From the NCBI GenBank assembly GCA_944332675.1, contig CALVKJ010000004.1:1-39659 (forward strand): 39,659 nt of DNA. The letters are read 5' to 3'. A model generated the notes under the pieces. The model ran no database searches. It saw only the letters and a list, made by a program, of their open reading frames with translations, and had not been told where the DNA came from. The position numbers and the translations under genes were made by a program. This document shows positions 25,057-33,645 of this stretch, piece after piece; the stretch's first letter is position 1; each line of letters starts with the position of its first letter. Source of the DNA: an uncultured Bacilli bacterium. Its GTDB lineage: Bacteria; Bacillota_I; Bacilli_A; RF39; UBA660.

Positions 25057-25907
25057 TATTTACTTTCTATTAAATTATCCTCTTTATATTGATAATTTAA
25101 AGCATTATTTTCACTAACAATACTTTTACCTAATTTATTTTCTAAATCTTTCCTTGTATTATCTGCAATACTTCCTCCAATATTAGCAATTCTTTTATTA
25201 GCATCCATCCCATAAGGCTTATATTCTTTAGCTAATTCCCTAGTTGCTAGTTCCCCTAAATCAGTGAGAGCCACTTCTAAATCAGTCATATTATCTCTTA
25301 ATGACTCTTTTCTAATACCTTTAAATTTTTTATACTCACTAGCAGTCATACCCGACCAAGCTTTATAAATTTCATTAGTTAATACCGCATATTCATAACC
25401 TTCTGTTATCCCACCTTCCTTCCATACGTCAGTAAGTTTATTTCTATTAATAATTGCTTTAATTCTTCTTTCAATCCATCCATCATCATAACCACGATTG
25501 CGATAATATTCTATTGCCCGTCGCATAGCAATCTCTGGATCAAATACCTCATCAATTCTTTCACTACCTAAATTAGCTAGCCACAATTTAAATGGCTCGG
25601 CCTTTGGACTAGAAACTGATTCAATAAGTCTTAAAATACCTTTAGTATCTAAAGTATCTGTTTCCCGCAATTTACCATCTTGAGCCTTCATTTTCAACCG
25701 TACGATAAAATCGTACAATTGACTTCCTTCTTCTTGAAGTTTATTTTTTAAATCTGCCCAGTATCTTTTGGGAACAGTGCTATTTGTTAGTGCACTAATT
25801 ACATCAACAACACTAAAATAATAATTTTCCTTTTCACTATCCCAGATACTTCTAATTTCACTACCCTCAAATAAATTTGTAATTGTTTTCAATTTTTCTT
25901 CTTTCAT
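25056..25907 (-). CDS. Bro-N domain protein (phage antirepressor-like), intact copy
   Basis: A 283-residue protein with an N-terminal Bro-N domain: [20 protein letters not shown] and the [10 protein letters not shown] helix (residues 18-57), then [20 protein letters not shown] (101-120). The C-terminal half carries the conserved [20 protein letters not shown] and [20 protein letters not shown]. Bro-N domains bind DNA and occur in viral BRO proteins and phage antirepressors; chromosomal copies of this longer form have no established function. The true start is ATG 25907 ([15 protein letters not shown]), 8 bases after AAAGGAGG; the open frame upstream adds eight unlikely residues. It follows its frameshifted paralogue by 24 bases. 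Codons 63-70, between conserved GS and LKM, are palindromic (see 25694-25722) and differ completely from the paralogue. Confidence 0.88.
   Translation of the reverse strand: MKEEKLKTITNLFEGSEIRSIWDSEKENYYFSVVDVISALTNSTVPKRYWADLKNKLQEEGSQLYDFIVRLKMKAQDGKLRETDTLDTKGILRLIESVSSPKAEPFKLWLANLGSERIDEVFDPEIAMRRAIEYYRNRGYDDGWIERRIKAIINRNKLTDVWKEGGITEGYEYAVLTNEIYKAWSGMTASEYKKFKGIRKESLRDNMTDLEVALTDLGELATRELAKEYKPYGMDANKRIANIGGSIADNTRKDLENKLGKSIVSENNALNYQYKEDNLIESK
25694..25722. repeat. Palindrome inside the intact Bro-N gene
   Basis: Perfect 7-bp arms GTACGAT/ATCGTAC (25700-25706 and 25710-25716) enclose AAA; beyond two unpaired positions the flanks TCAA/TTGA pair again. It encodes residues 63-70 (QLYDFIVR). 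The paralogue has a different palindrome at the same codons. Confidence 0.8.
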
Positions 25908-25931
25908 TAAATATACCTCCTTTAAAAACAA

Positions 25932-26776
25932 CTATTTAATTAATTTTTTATCAACATACTCATAAGGCAAAGCATTTTCCATAGATATAGCACTTTCATT
26001 AACTTCCTTTTCATAAGCATCTCTTGTTTCTTTAGCAACACTTCCACCACGTTTAGCAACATTTAAATTTTCTTTTAACCCTTTAGGATTTTCTTTTCTA
26101 GCAATATTTCTCGTAGCTATCTCACCAACATTCGTTAAAGCAACTTCAATATCAGTCATATTATCTCTTAATGATTCTTTTCTTAACCCTTTAAAATCTT
26201 TGTATTCTCTTGCAGTCATCCCCGACCACGTCTTATAAATTTCATTAGTAAGCATTGCATATTCTAGTGGTTCACTAATTCCACCTTTTTCCATATATCC
26301 GTTAATTTAAACCTATCAACTATTGCTGATAATCTTACTTTAATCCAATCATCATCATAACCTTTAGCACGGTAATATCGAACTGCTCTATTAATTGCAA
26401 TCTCTGGATCAAATACTTCATCAATTCTCTCACTACCTAAATTGGCAAGCCATAACTTAAATGGTTCAGCCTTTGGACTAGGAATAGACTCAATAAGTCT
26501 TAGGATATCTTTTGTTTTCATAGCGTCCCTTAATCTCATTTTTCCATCCGGGGCTATCATTTTCAACTGACTACAATTTGTAGTCACTTCGCTTCCTTCT
26601 TTTTTTAATCTCATTTTTAATACTGCCCAATACTTTCTAGCATCTTTAGGATTTGCTAATACATTAATTACATCAACAACACTAAAATAATACTCTTCTT
26701 GTTCGTTATCCCAAACACTTCTTACTTCATTACCTTCAAATAAATTTGTTATTGTTTTTAATTTTTCTTCTTTCAT
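25932..26776 (-). pseudogene. Bro-N domain protein, frameshifted second copy
   Basis: A tandem paralogue of the 25056-25907 gene, starting [20 protein letters not shown] at ATG 26776 after AAAAGGAGG. The first frame runs 170 residues, then leaves the family sequence at LTDIWKK; the next frame back carries GGISEPLEYAMLTNEIYKTW through the usual C-terminus to 25932. The break is at a run of five A (minus strand, 26290-26286), where one more A restores LTDIWKKGGISEP, matching [13 protein letters not shown] in the intact copy. It is therefore a one-base deletion, a base-call error or, less likely, slippage. Apart from that the copy is complete. It carries its own palindrome at 26568-26586. Confidence 0.85.
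26568..26586. repeat. Palindrome inside the frameshifted Bro-N gene
   Basis: Perfect 9-bp arms TGACTACAA/TTGTAGTCA around a single central T. It encodes VTTNCS of EVTTNCSQ, the eight variable residues between conserved GS and LKM, exactly where the paralogue has a palindrome of unrelated sequence. Confidence 0.85.
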
Positions 26777-26911
26777 TAAACATACCTCCTTTTAAAAATT
26801 AAAAATAATAATTTAATTAATAAACGATCATCTCCCTTCACTATAATATTGTCTTCAAAAAGCCGATTTCCTTTTTTTTAATCAAATTTTCACAAAAAAA
26901 TTATCAAAAAT

Positions 26912-26942
26912 AAAAAAAGTTGACAACATTTAAGTTATCAAC
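26912..26942 (-). terminator. Second terminator downstream of rpsR
   Basis: On the minus strand GTTGATAAC/GTTGTCAAC arms (one mismatch) with a 6-base loop run into TTTTTTT. Together with the terminator at 26955-26984 it isolates the Bro-N cassette from the rpsF operon. In the remaining 26777-26911 I see no clear promoter, although an ATATTATAG stretch at about 26838-26846 could be a -10 region. Confidence 0.7.
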
Positions 26943-26954
26943 ATTTTTATTTAA

Positions 26955-26984
26955 CAAAAAAATATAGACTATTACATCTATATT
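26955..26984 (-). terminator. Terminator of the rpsF-ssb-rpsR operon
   Basis: On the minus strand an 8-bp perfect stem AATATAGA/TCTATATT with an 8-base loop is followed by a T tract. The stem includes part of the rpsR stop codon. Confidence 0.75.
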
Positions 26985-27198
26985 ATTTTACATATGGTAT
27001 TAAAGCCATAAATCTTGCATATTTAACTTGTTGAGCAATATGTCTTTGGTGTTTAGCACAAGCACCAGTCATACGACGAGGTAAAATCTTACCCTTATCA
27101 TTAATATATTTATTAATAATCATAACATCTTTATAATCAACGCTTTTACCAGCACACATTTGACATATTTTTTTCTTCTTACGATAATATTCTGCCAT
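26983..27198 (-). CDS. rpsR: 30S ribosomal protein S18
   Basis: S18 binds the platform of the small subunit as a pair with S6. The 71-residue sequence has the family core KDVMIINKYINDKGKILPRR, then MTGACAKHQRHIAQQVKYAR and FMALIPYV. An N-terminal CQMC pair is present. GGAGG lies 8 bases before the ATG. It is the third gene of rpsF-ssb-rpsR, the universal order. Confidence 0.97.
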   Translation of the reverse strand: MAEYYRKKKKICQMCAGKSVDYKDVMIINKYINDKGKILPRRMTGACAKHQRHIAQQVKYARFMALIPYVK

Positions 27199-27214
27199 TG
27201 TTTAATCCTCCTTT

Positions 27215-27694
27215 TTAAAATGGTAAATCATCACTACTTAAAGTAAATTCGTCACCAAAGTCTTTATAAGGATCTTCAGAAATATCAGTTGTTTCAATAT
27301 TACTACTTGGAGCACTTGATGCACTTGGACTATACGAAACACTATTATCAACTGCTGGAGCACTATCTCCTCCACCTTGTCTTGAACCTAAAAATTCCAT
27401 TTGTTCAATAACAACATCTGTTGTATATCTTTTACTTCCATCTTGCGCATCATAACTACTATTTCTAATTCTACCAGTAGCACTAATTAAACTACCCTTA
27501 CGACAATACTTATTAATAGTAGTAGCAAGTCTATTAAAAGCAACACAGTTGACAAATTCAACTTCTCGCTCACCATTTCTGTTAACAAATTCTCCTTGAC
27601 AAGCAAGTGAAAATCTTGCTATTTCCATATTACTTTGGGACATTCTTGATTCTGGATCTCTTGTAAATCTTCCAATCAATATTACTTTGTTCAT
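27215..27694 (-). CDS. ssb: Single-stranded DNA-binding protein
   Basis: SSB coats single-stranded DNA at forks and repair sites. The OB-fold begins MNKVILIGRFTRDPESRMSQ and includes FVNCVAFNRLATTINKYCRK and KGSLISATGRIR. A Ser/Gly-rich linker leads to the acidic tip DDLPF, which recruits partner proteins. It has 159 residues and lies between rpsF and rpsR. Confidence 0.97.
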   Translation of the reverse strand: MNKVILIGRFTRDPESRMSQSNMEIARFSLACQGEFVNRNGEREVEFVNCVAFNRLATTINKYCRKGSLISATGRIRNSSYDAQDGSKRYTTDVVIEQMEFLGSRQGGGDSAPAVDNSVSYSPSASSAPSSNIETTDISEDPYKDFGDEFTLSSDDLPF

Positions 27695-27695
27695 A

Positions 27696-27986
27696 TTATT
27701 CTCCTTCTAATTTGATAATTAAATGTCTTAAAACATTTTCATTAATAGAAACTTTTCTATCAAATTCAGCAATAGTTTCATGTGTAGCTTCTACAGTCAT
27801 CACAAAGTAATAACCACTAACTTCTTTCTTAATAGGATAAGCTAGTTTTTTTCTACCCATTTCTTTGAATTCGATAACTTTTGATGGTTTAATGTTTATA
27901 AGTTTTTGAATATCTTCACTAGTCTTCTTTATAGCATCTTCTTCCATAGTAGCTTTAACTATAAACATAATTTCATATTTAGTCAT
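27696..27986 (-). CDS. rpsF: 30S ribosomal protein S6
   Basis: A 96-residue S6, partner of S18. TKYEIMFIVKATMEEDAIKK, GRKKLAYPIKKEVSGYYFVM and ENVLRHLIIKLE are typical. Two ATG codons are adjacent; the second, at 27986, is 7 bases after AAGGAGG and is preferred. The transcript begins with a structured leader (27987-28050) behind a near-consensus promoter. Confidence 0.96.
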   Translation of the reverse strand: MTKYEIMFIVKATMEEDAIKKTSEDIQKLINIKPSKVIEFKEMGRKKLAYPIKKEVSGYYFVMTVEATHETIAEFDRKVSINENVLRHLIIKLEGE

Positions 27987-27989
27987 CAT

Positions 27990-28050
27990 TTCACCTCCTT
28001 ATGGTCTATCTCGGCTTCCGAAGAAGCAAGGAGTAATTTCTTTACTCGCA
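27990..28050 (-). promoter_or_regulatory. rpsF leader, candidate S6:S18 autoregulatory element
   Basis: The ~60-base leader forms two hairpins on the minus strand: GAGTAA/TTACTC and GCTTC/GAAGC, the second (28028-28014) with a loop TTCCG that carries CCG, just before the ribosome site. In Bacilli the S6-S18 complex represses its own mRNA by binding an element with a conserved CCG. That this leader works so is inference from position and the CCG loop. Confidence 0.5.
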
Positions 28051-28054
28051 AGTA

Positions 28055-28083
28055 TTATAACAAATATATGTTCTAAATTCAAT
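28055..28083 (-). promoter_or_regulatory. Promoter of rpsF-ssb-rpsR
   Basis: TTGAAT (28083-28078), 17 bases and a perfect TATAAT (28060-28055) on the minus strand. Confidence 0.75.
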
Positions 28084-28096
28084 AAAAATACATACA

Positions 28097-28119
28097 AAAA
28101 AGAGCAATTTCTTGCTCTA
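28097..28119 (-). terminator. Terminator of the acyltransferase gene
   Basis: On the minus strand a 7-bp perfect stem AGAGCAA/TTGCTCT with a GAAA loop runs into TTTTTT. It overlaps the gene's stop codon. Confidence 0.9.
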
Positions 28120-29268
28120 TGCTACTTTTTTTCTAGTACTCTTCTTTTCTTCTTCTTTTGGTTTCCTAAATATTGGTGTAATTACATAATCATCAATACA
28201 CATTACTATAAACGAAGCACAAGTTGTAAATAAAATATTAAATACGATACTTGCATGATAACTCATTTCTGGGAATAAATAAGCTAGTAAGAAGACAAAT
28301 ACTATATGAATTGCATAATAGTAAAGCGATAACTTTCCTAAAAATGCACAAACACCACTTTTATTATAAAGTACTGAAATATAATCTTTATTTGTAAGAA
28401 GTACTACACAAAATACAAATAGTATTATTCCATTAGTAAATTCACTCCACGTAATTCCCGCATAGATAGTATATAGGAAAAATATAGCAATACCAATATG
28501 CAGTAAACTAAATGCCATCATCATTACTTCACTGAATTTTTTCTTTCTAAAGTATTCAACTACATAATACATAAGCATTCCTAAACACATACCAGCCATA
28601 ACTCTAGCAAGTCCATTTGGAAATCCTATAGCATTAACCATTGTTCTATCCCAGCCAATTTCCGTTAATCCTACACTAGCATATGTAAGTATAACAAATA
28701 CTGGAGCAAAGAATCCAGTAAAGAAATCTTCACTTTTAGAAACAATATAATATAAAATTAAACTAGCAATAATTAATGCAGAAATATACCATAACGGACC
28801 ATTCCAAAGTTGGGAAACACCTAAAGTCGTATCAAATGTAATTGACTTTAACTCTAAAAGTCCCACAGCTCCAATCTGCGAAATCCCTAAGAACTCCCAA
28901 ATAGAATCCATAAATACTCCGAATATTTGTGTTATTTTTGTACCATTTATGGCATTACGAACAATAAATGCCAGTAGCACACCGATAAATAGTGCTGGAT
29001 ATAATGCCTTAAATCTTCCCCCAGCATATTTCCAAGCTTGCTTTGATGGAGCTTCATCCTTAGTATTGCCTTTTGCTTTTTGTTTTTTATAATGCGACAT
29101 TAAAAAATATCCTGATAAAAACATAAAAAACGCTAAAACTCTGCCACCAGTAAATATTAAGTTTTCACCAGTTTCACGCCAAACAAAGGTATTTAAATGA
29201 CCTAAAGCAATAGCAACAGTAAAAATAAAACGCCATAATTCAATTGTTGTTATTTTCGAATTTTTCAT
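28117..29268 (-). CDS. Acyltransferase 3 family membrane protein
   Basis: A 383-residue integral membrane acyltransferase of the OafA/Acyltransferase_3 type, with about ten hydrophobic helices. The N-terminus ELWRFIFTVAIALGHLNTF holds the conserved Arg and the active-site-like His, followed by FFMFLSGYFLMSHYKKQ. Such proteins move acetyl or other acyl groups onto surface polysaccharides or wall polymers; the substrate is unknown. The start is taken as ATG 29268 (MKNSKITTIELWRF), 6 bases after AAGGGA, rather than the TTG two codons upstream. It is a single-gene unit with its own terminator. Confidence 0.88.
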   Translation of the reverse strand: MKNSKITTIELWRFIFTVAIALGHLNTFVWRETGENLIFTGGRVLAFFMFLSGYFLMSHYKKQKAKGNTKDEAPSKQAWKYAGGRFKALYPALFIGVLLAFIVRNAINGTKITQIFGVFMDSIWEFLGISQIGAVGLLELKSITFDTTLGVSQLWNGPLWYISALIIASLILYYIVSKSEDFFTGFFAPVFVILTYASVGLTEIGWDRTMVNAIGFPNGLARVMAGMCLGMLMYYVVEYFRKKKFSEVMMMAFSLLHIGIAIFFLYTIYAGITWSEFTNGIILFVFCVVLLTNKDYISVLYNKSGVCAFLGKLSLYYYAIHIVFVFLLAYLFPEMSYHASIVFNILFTTCASFIVMCIDDYVITPIFRKPKEEEKKSTRKKVA

Positions 29269-29340
29269 AATCAATCCCTTTCTAGTATCTCTACTGTATC
29301 AATAGTATAATAATTATCAAATTTTGTCAATTGTAGAAAA

Positions 29341-29365
29341 AAAAGAAAAAGGATTTATTCCTTTT
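29341..29365 (-). terminator. Terminator after the RDD gene
   Basis: On the minus strand a 7-bp stem AAAAGGA/TCCTTTT with a 5-base loop is followed by TCTTTTTTTT. It overlaps the end of the RDD gene and closes the parA-to-RDD gene run. Confidence 0.75.
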
Positions 29366-30128
29366 CCTTGCTTGTTTTAGATTTCTTACTACTCTTTTTA
29401 TTTGCAATACTCTTATTAGTTTCTTTCTTTTTTACATTCTTTTTTTCTTGTACTTCTACTTCTTTAGTTTCTATAATTTTTTTATCCTCACTTACGTTAC
29501 TGTTGGCCTCTTCAACTACCATTGGATTTAAATCTATTACCTTAGTACCAGCTACAACATCGTGAAGTCCTCTAAAATCTTTACGAAGTACAACCATTAA
29601 CATAATTATCGTTGTTACAAGCATTTGCAAATAACTAACAACCATTGACAAAGTATAAAAACCATTTTCCTTGAAAATATATACTCCTACAATCAATATT
29701 ATAGAAAATACAATATTATTAAGAATTAATGAACGTAAGAAGTAATTGCCGATATTTAACTCTTTATCTTCCTTATTAGCAACAACTCTTATTTTCATAA
29801 GTTTTTTACCAAGAGTTTGACCTTTTAAAGCCCATTGTAATACCACAAAGTATAAGATCATTCCCACAACTGTAATACTACTACTTACAACTTTATACTT
29901 ACTAACTTCATAATTTAAAGCTATTGTCTTTTCTTTATATTCTTCTGTATCAGTATCAATTTCTCCATCTTGCGCTTTTTGTACTAATTCTGTATATTCA
30001 TTATAACTATCCATATATTCATCTATATATGGATTAATAAAACTTTGACTAACTATAAAAGACATCAGTAATGTAACAATTAAAACATCTATTACATAAG
30101 CCATTACTCTTTTTAAAACTAAATCCAT
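29355..30128 (-). CDS. RDD family membrane protein with Lys-rich tail
   Basis: A 257-residue RDD-domain protein. The N-terminus MDLVLKRVMAYVIDVLIVTL carries the Arg and Asp that name the family; QWALKGQTLGKKLMKIRVV and later RGLHDVVAGTKVI are also typical. Three to five membrane helices precede a highly charged C-terminal tail from about residue 212 (KNVKKKETNKSIANKKSSKK). The family is of uncertain function; some members act in ion transport. It follows the Bax-inhibitor-like gene by 8 bases. Confidence 0.88.
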   Translation of the reverse strand: MDLVLKRVMAYVIDVLIVTLLMSFIVSQSFINPYIDEYMDSYNEYTELVQKAQDGEIDTDTEEYKEKTIALNYEVSKYKVVSSSITVVGMILYFVVLQWALKGQTLGKKLMKIRVVANKEDKELNIGNYFLRSLILNNIVFSIILIVGVYIFKENGFYTLSMVVSYLQMLVTTIIMLMVVLRKDFRGLHDVVAGTKVIDLNPMVVEEANSNVSEDKKIIETKEVEVQEKKNVKKKETNKSIANKKSSKKSKTSKEKE

Positions 30129-30136
30129 AAATACAC

Positions 30137-30781
30137 CTAATCCCTACTACGACCAAATAATGATAACAAATGAATAAATAAATTAATAAAATCTAAATAT
30201 AAATCAAGTGCTCCATAAATAGCTAAGTTTTCTTTTGGTAATCCGCTATTTTCTAACATTTTAATCTTTTGGACATCATATGCCGTAATACCTATGAATA
30301 CTAAGACACATATTATAGAAACGATCATTGATACCATTGAATTATTTAAGAATATATTAATTAACGCAACAACTAAAACTGCAATTAAACCAAAGAACAA
30401 ATAAGTTCCTAGTTTTGTAAGGTCAACGTTAGTTGTATAACCAATTAAAGCCATAACAGCAAAGATAACTGCTGCAACTAAGAATATCAACATTATTGAG
30501 TCTATTGCATAATAAACAAATATTGATGCAAAAGTAAGGCCACTTACAAATGAATAAAGTAAGAAACATACCTTTGCTGTTGCAGGTTTCATTTTCATTA
30601 CCCTTGCAGATAATACTATAACTAGTACTAACTCAACTATAACAAAAATCCAATATCCCATTCCTCCATAAATATTTTCTAACATTACTTCATTATTAGC
30701 AACAAAATAACCAGTTAGAAATGTAATAAGTAAGCCAAAACACATCCATAAAAATGTTTTACTTATCAAATTATCCTTCAT
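30137..30781 (-). CDS. Bax inhibitor-1/YccA-like membrane protein
   Basis: A 214-residue protein with seven hydrophobic helices of the Bax inhibitor-1 (TMBIM) family. SKTFLWMCFGLLITFLTGYF at the start, SGLTFASIFVYY, and the paired acidic motifs ITAYDVQKIK and GALDLYLDFINLFIHLLSLF near the end are diagnostic. Bacillus YetJ of this family is a pH-sensitive calcium leak channel; the role here is inferred to be similar. GGAGG lies 6 bases before the ATG. Confidence 0.9.
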   Translation of the reverse strand: MKDNLISKTFLWMCFGLLITFLTGYFVANNEVMLENIYGGMGYWIFVIVELVLVIVLSARVMKMKPATAKVCFLLYSFVSGLTFASIFVYYAIDSIMLIFLVAAVIFAVMALIGYTTNVDLTKLGTYLFFGLIAVLVVALINIFLNNSMVSMIVSIICVLVFIGITAYDVQKIKMLENSGLPKENLAIYGALDLYLDFINLFIHLLSLFGRSRD

Positions 30782-30800
30782 CTAATCCTCCTTTTATAAT

Positions 30801-31901
30801 TTATACATTAAAGCGGAAATAACATATATCTCCATCTTTAATTATATACTCTTTTCCTTCAATTCGCAACTTTCCCGCTTCTTTGACGTTTTTTTCACTA
30901 CCTAGTTCTTTTAAATCATCAAAACTCATTACCTCAGCTTTGATAAATCCGCGCATCATATCACTATGAATTATTCCGGCACATTCTGGAGCTTTCATAC
31001 CTTGCTTAAATGTCCAAGCACGAACTTCATCAGAACCAGCTGTAAAAAATGTTGCTAGTCCCAATAAATTATATGTTGCAAATATTAATTTATCCAAACC
31101 ACTATTAGTTATACCAACACTTGCCAAAAATTCATCTCGTTCTTCATTTTCAAGTCCCGCTAAATCAGCTTCCAACTTAGCGCACATTACAATTACACCA
31201 GCGCCTTCAGCTTCCGCATAATTTTTAAGCTTCAAAGAATATTCATTATCTCCAACAACTATTGCTTCTTCATCAACATTTGCTACATATATTATTGGTT
31301 TTATTGTAAGTAAATTAAAGTTTTTTAAAATACTTAGAGAATCTTCATCAAAAGACAATCTTCGTAAAGGAATATTATTTTCCAAATTAGTTTTACATTT
31401 TTTCAATACTTCTACTTCAGCTTGCATCGCTTTATCTTTAGTAGCTTCAGCCTTTTTTTCAATTTTACCTAATCTATTATTTACTACATCTAAATCCGCA
31501 AGTACTAATTCTATATTAATAATTTCTATATCACTTACAGGATCTGTCTTACCGGTAACGTGTGTTATGTTAGCATCATCAAAACATCTAACAACTTCCA
31601 CTATTGCATCAACTTCTCTTATATGTGATAAAAATTTATTACCTAACCCCTCACCAGTTGATGCTCCTTTTACTAATCCTGCAATATCCGTAAACTCAAA
31701 TGTTGTAGGAACTATACTTTTAGGTTTATATAATTCTGCTAGATAGTCCACTCTCGTATCTGGTACAAATACCACTCCGACATTTGGTTCAATGGTTGCA
31801 AAAGGATAATTCGCCGCCAGAATATTTTGTTTAGTTATCGCATTAAAAAGGGTTGATTTACCAACATTGGGTAACCCCACTATCCCTGCTTTTAAACTCA
31901 T
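30801..31901 (-). CDS. ychF: Redox-regulated ATPase YchF/OLA1
   Basis: A 366-residue Obg-like P-loop protein that prefers ATP and binds ribosomes. Walker A is GLPNVGKS (9-16). DTRVDYLAELYKPKSIVPTT, DIAGLVKGASTGEGLGNKFL and the C-terminal TGS end (KEAGKLRIEGKEYIIKDGDI) are characteristic. It is known to lack a canonical NKxD and uses an NxxE-like motif; NVDEE fits. It lies between abgT and the Bax-inhibitor-like gene. Confidence 0.97.
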   Translation of the reverse strand: MSLKAGIVGLPNVGKSTLFNAITKQNILAANYPFATIEPNVGVVFVPDTRVDYLAELYKPKSIVPTTFEFTDIAGLVKGASTGEGLGNKFLSHIREVDAIVEVVRCFDDANITHVTGKTDPVSDIEIINIELVLADLDVVNNRLGKIEKKAEATKDKAMQAEVEVLKKCKTNLENNIPLRRLSFDEDSLSILKNFNLLTIKPIIYVANVDEEAIVVGDNEYSLKLKNYAEAEGAGVIVMCAKLEADLAGLENEERDEFLASVGITNSGLDKLIFATYNLLGLATFFTAGSDEVRAWTFKQGMKAPECAGIIHSDMMRGFIKAEVMSFDDLKELGSEKNVKEAGKLRIEGKEYIIKDGDICYFRFNV

Positions 31902-31916
31902 TTTAATCCCCCATTT

Positions 31917-33458
31917 CTATAAAGCAACACTAGATCCTACTCCTAAAGGAATACCAGTTATATACCAAACAATTATTATTACTAAGAAAACTGCAAGACT
32001 AATAACTGCAAAAGGCATTTGATATTTTACTGCTTCTAACATTGTTACAGGTTTATTACTTTGATTATAATTTTCCATAAATGCTAAATAAACAATAAAG
32101 TATACAAACACTGGTGTAAGTCCAATTGCAACGGATCCCCCTAAACGATAAACTAATTGCGCAAATTCTGGACTAATGCCAGCTTCCATTAAAGTAGGAA
32201 CTGTTGCTGATAATATCGACCAACTATTTATAGCATTAGGTAAGAACAGTGATGAAATAACTGTAGCAATAAACAATAGTATTAAAAGTGGCAATCCTCC
32301 AAAATTAGAGTTAATTATCAAATTAGCAAACGCTGCAGTAATAACATTACCAATATTAGATTCTTTAAAGATATTAATAAATATCGAAACAGCAAATATC
32401 ATTACAAGTATTTTACCAATACCATTTAATGAATGCCCTAAAGCATCAATAAATTCTTTATTATTATTTATTGTTTTAGCACCAATTCCATAAGCTAGCC
32501 CTAATATAACAAATAACACAGCTACAACAAAGACAAAACCATTACTAAAAAATGAATCATAACTAAATAACTTATCAATATATAAAGTTTGACTATAATC
32601 TAGTAAATTACCTGAAAAAGGAAGTCCAGGAATAATATTATAAATAAATATTAACAAATATATAAGTCCTGCTCCTAAAGAAAATATTAATCCCCGCATT
32701 TTTTTCTTAGTTAAAACTAATTCTTCTTCGACATCTTCTTCTGGGAAATCATACTTAGGTACTTTTTTAGCAATATAATTTTCACTAATATTAGTAATAA
32801 CTACACTCATTACAATTATTAAAACTAACATAACAAGAAGATAACTAAATTGACCAATTGCGTAATCTCCAACTATTATGTGAGCATTAGTTAAAGTCAA
32901 TGTAATTAAACTAGAATCGACACTAGTTATAAAAAAACTTATTCCACTACCACAAGTTAATGCTGCAAAAGATGTAATAATACCTATTATTGGACTTCGC
33001 TTTCCATAAAGAAACAACAAAGCACTAAGAGGAATCAATACCACATAAGGTAGATCCCCAACTATACTAGCAATTATGCAAATAAGAACCAACACAAAGG
33101 TAACAGTTGTTTTCTTAGCTTTTTTCGTAAGCAGGATTATAAGTGTTTTTAAAAATCCACTTTTAACCATTATCCCAATACCAATAAGAATAATAATTAA
33201 ATTTGATAAAACCGCTAAATTAGCAAAATTAGCAACAGTAGATGTAAATATATATTTTAAACCACTTAAACTAAATAGGGATTTAACAGCTTCTGTAGTT
33301 ACTTCATAATCTCCAGTAATACTTGACACTTTACTATAAGTTGCTTGTACATCAAAAAAACTTAATATTCCACTTAAAATAATTACTACAAAACAAAGTA
33401 TTAGTAGCATCATCACCGGATGTAAACCAATTCTTTCCTTAACTCGAAGTTTTTTCAT
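31917..33458 (-). CDS. AbgT family transporter
   Basis: A 513-residue membrane protein with about 11-13 helices. KERIGLHPVMMLLILCFVVI at the start, FANLAVLSNLIIILIGIGIM, the re-entrant loop region TCGSGISFFITSVDSSLITL and SLFLPNAINSWSILSATVPT match the AbgT family. Members import p-aminobenzoyl-glutamate or export sulfonamides; the substrate here is unknown. AAAGGTGAT precedes the ATG. The start overlaps the end of the DUF951 gene by 20 bases. It stands within the parAB-ychF run, so it may be a lineage-specific insertion. Confidence 0.9.
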   Translation of the reverse strand: MKKLRVKERIGLHPVMMLLILCFVVIILSGILSFFDVQATYSKVSSITGDYEVTTEAVKSLFSLSGLKYIFTSTVANFANLAVLSNLIIILIGIGIMVKSGFLKTLIILLTKKAKKTTVTFVLVLICIIASIVGDLPYVVLIPLSALLFLYGKRSPIIGIITSFAALTCGSGISFFITSVDSSLITLTLTNAHIIVGDYAIGQFSYLLVMLVLIIVMSVVITNISENYIAKKVPKYDFPEEDVEEELVLTKKKMRGLIFSLGAGLIYLLIFIYNIIPGLPFSGNLLDYSQTLYIDKLFSYDSFFSNGFVFVVAVLFVILGLAYGIGAKTINNNKEFIDALGHSLNGIGKILVMIFAVSIFINIFKESNIGNVITAAFANLIINSNFGGLPLLILLFIATVISSLFLPNAINSWSILSATVPTLMEAGISPEFAQLVYRLGGSVAIGLTPVFVYFIVYLAFMENYNQSNKPVTMLEAVKYQMPFAVISLAVFLVIIIVWYITGIPLGVGSSVAL

Positions 33459-33645
33459 TTTTTATCACCTTTTTAAGTTTACGCATAAACTCTAAGCGGT
33501 CCATCATTATTTCTCGACCACAATTGTTACATTTAATTTTTATATCGGCACCATTCCTAGTAATTGTCCACAAATTTGTGCCACATGCATGAGGCTTTTT
33601 CATAATAACCTCATCTGCCAAATTAAACTCAACATTATTATTCAT
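33439..33645 (-). CDS. DUF951 family zinc-ribbon-like protein
   Basis: A 68-residue protein. EVIMKKPHACGTNLWTITRN, then GADIKIKCNNCGREIMMDR, is the DUF951 signature; three cysteines (21, 39, 42) and His19 could bind zinc. The function is unknown, but the gene habitually lies next to parB in Firmicutes, as here (TAATG overlap). Confidence 0.93.
   Translation of the reverse strand: MNNNVEFNLADEVIMKKPHACGTNLWTITRNGADIKIKCNNCGREIMMDRLEFMRKLKKVIKNEKTSS

Noticed and set aside
26264..26294. Programmed -1 frameshifting in the second Bro-N gene
   Set aside because: The site GAAAAAG is not a full A-AAA-AAG slippery heptamer, no clear downstream stimulatory hairpin was seen, and the intact paralogue needs no shift.
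25932..26294. A separate 120-residue gene starting at 26294
   Set aside because: Its start codon lies within the frameshifted Bro-N gene and its sequence is simply the C-terminal half of that family; no ribosome site precedes it.
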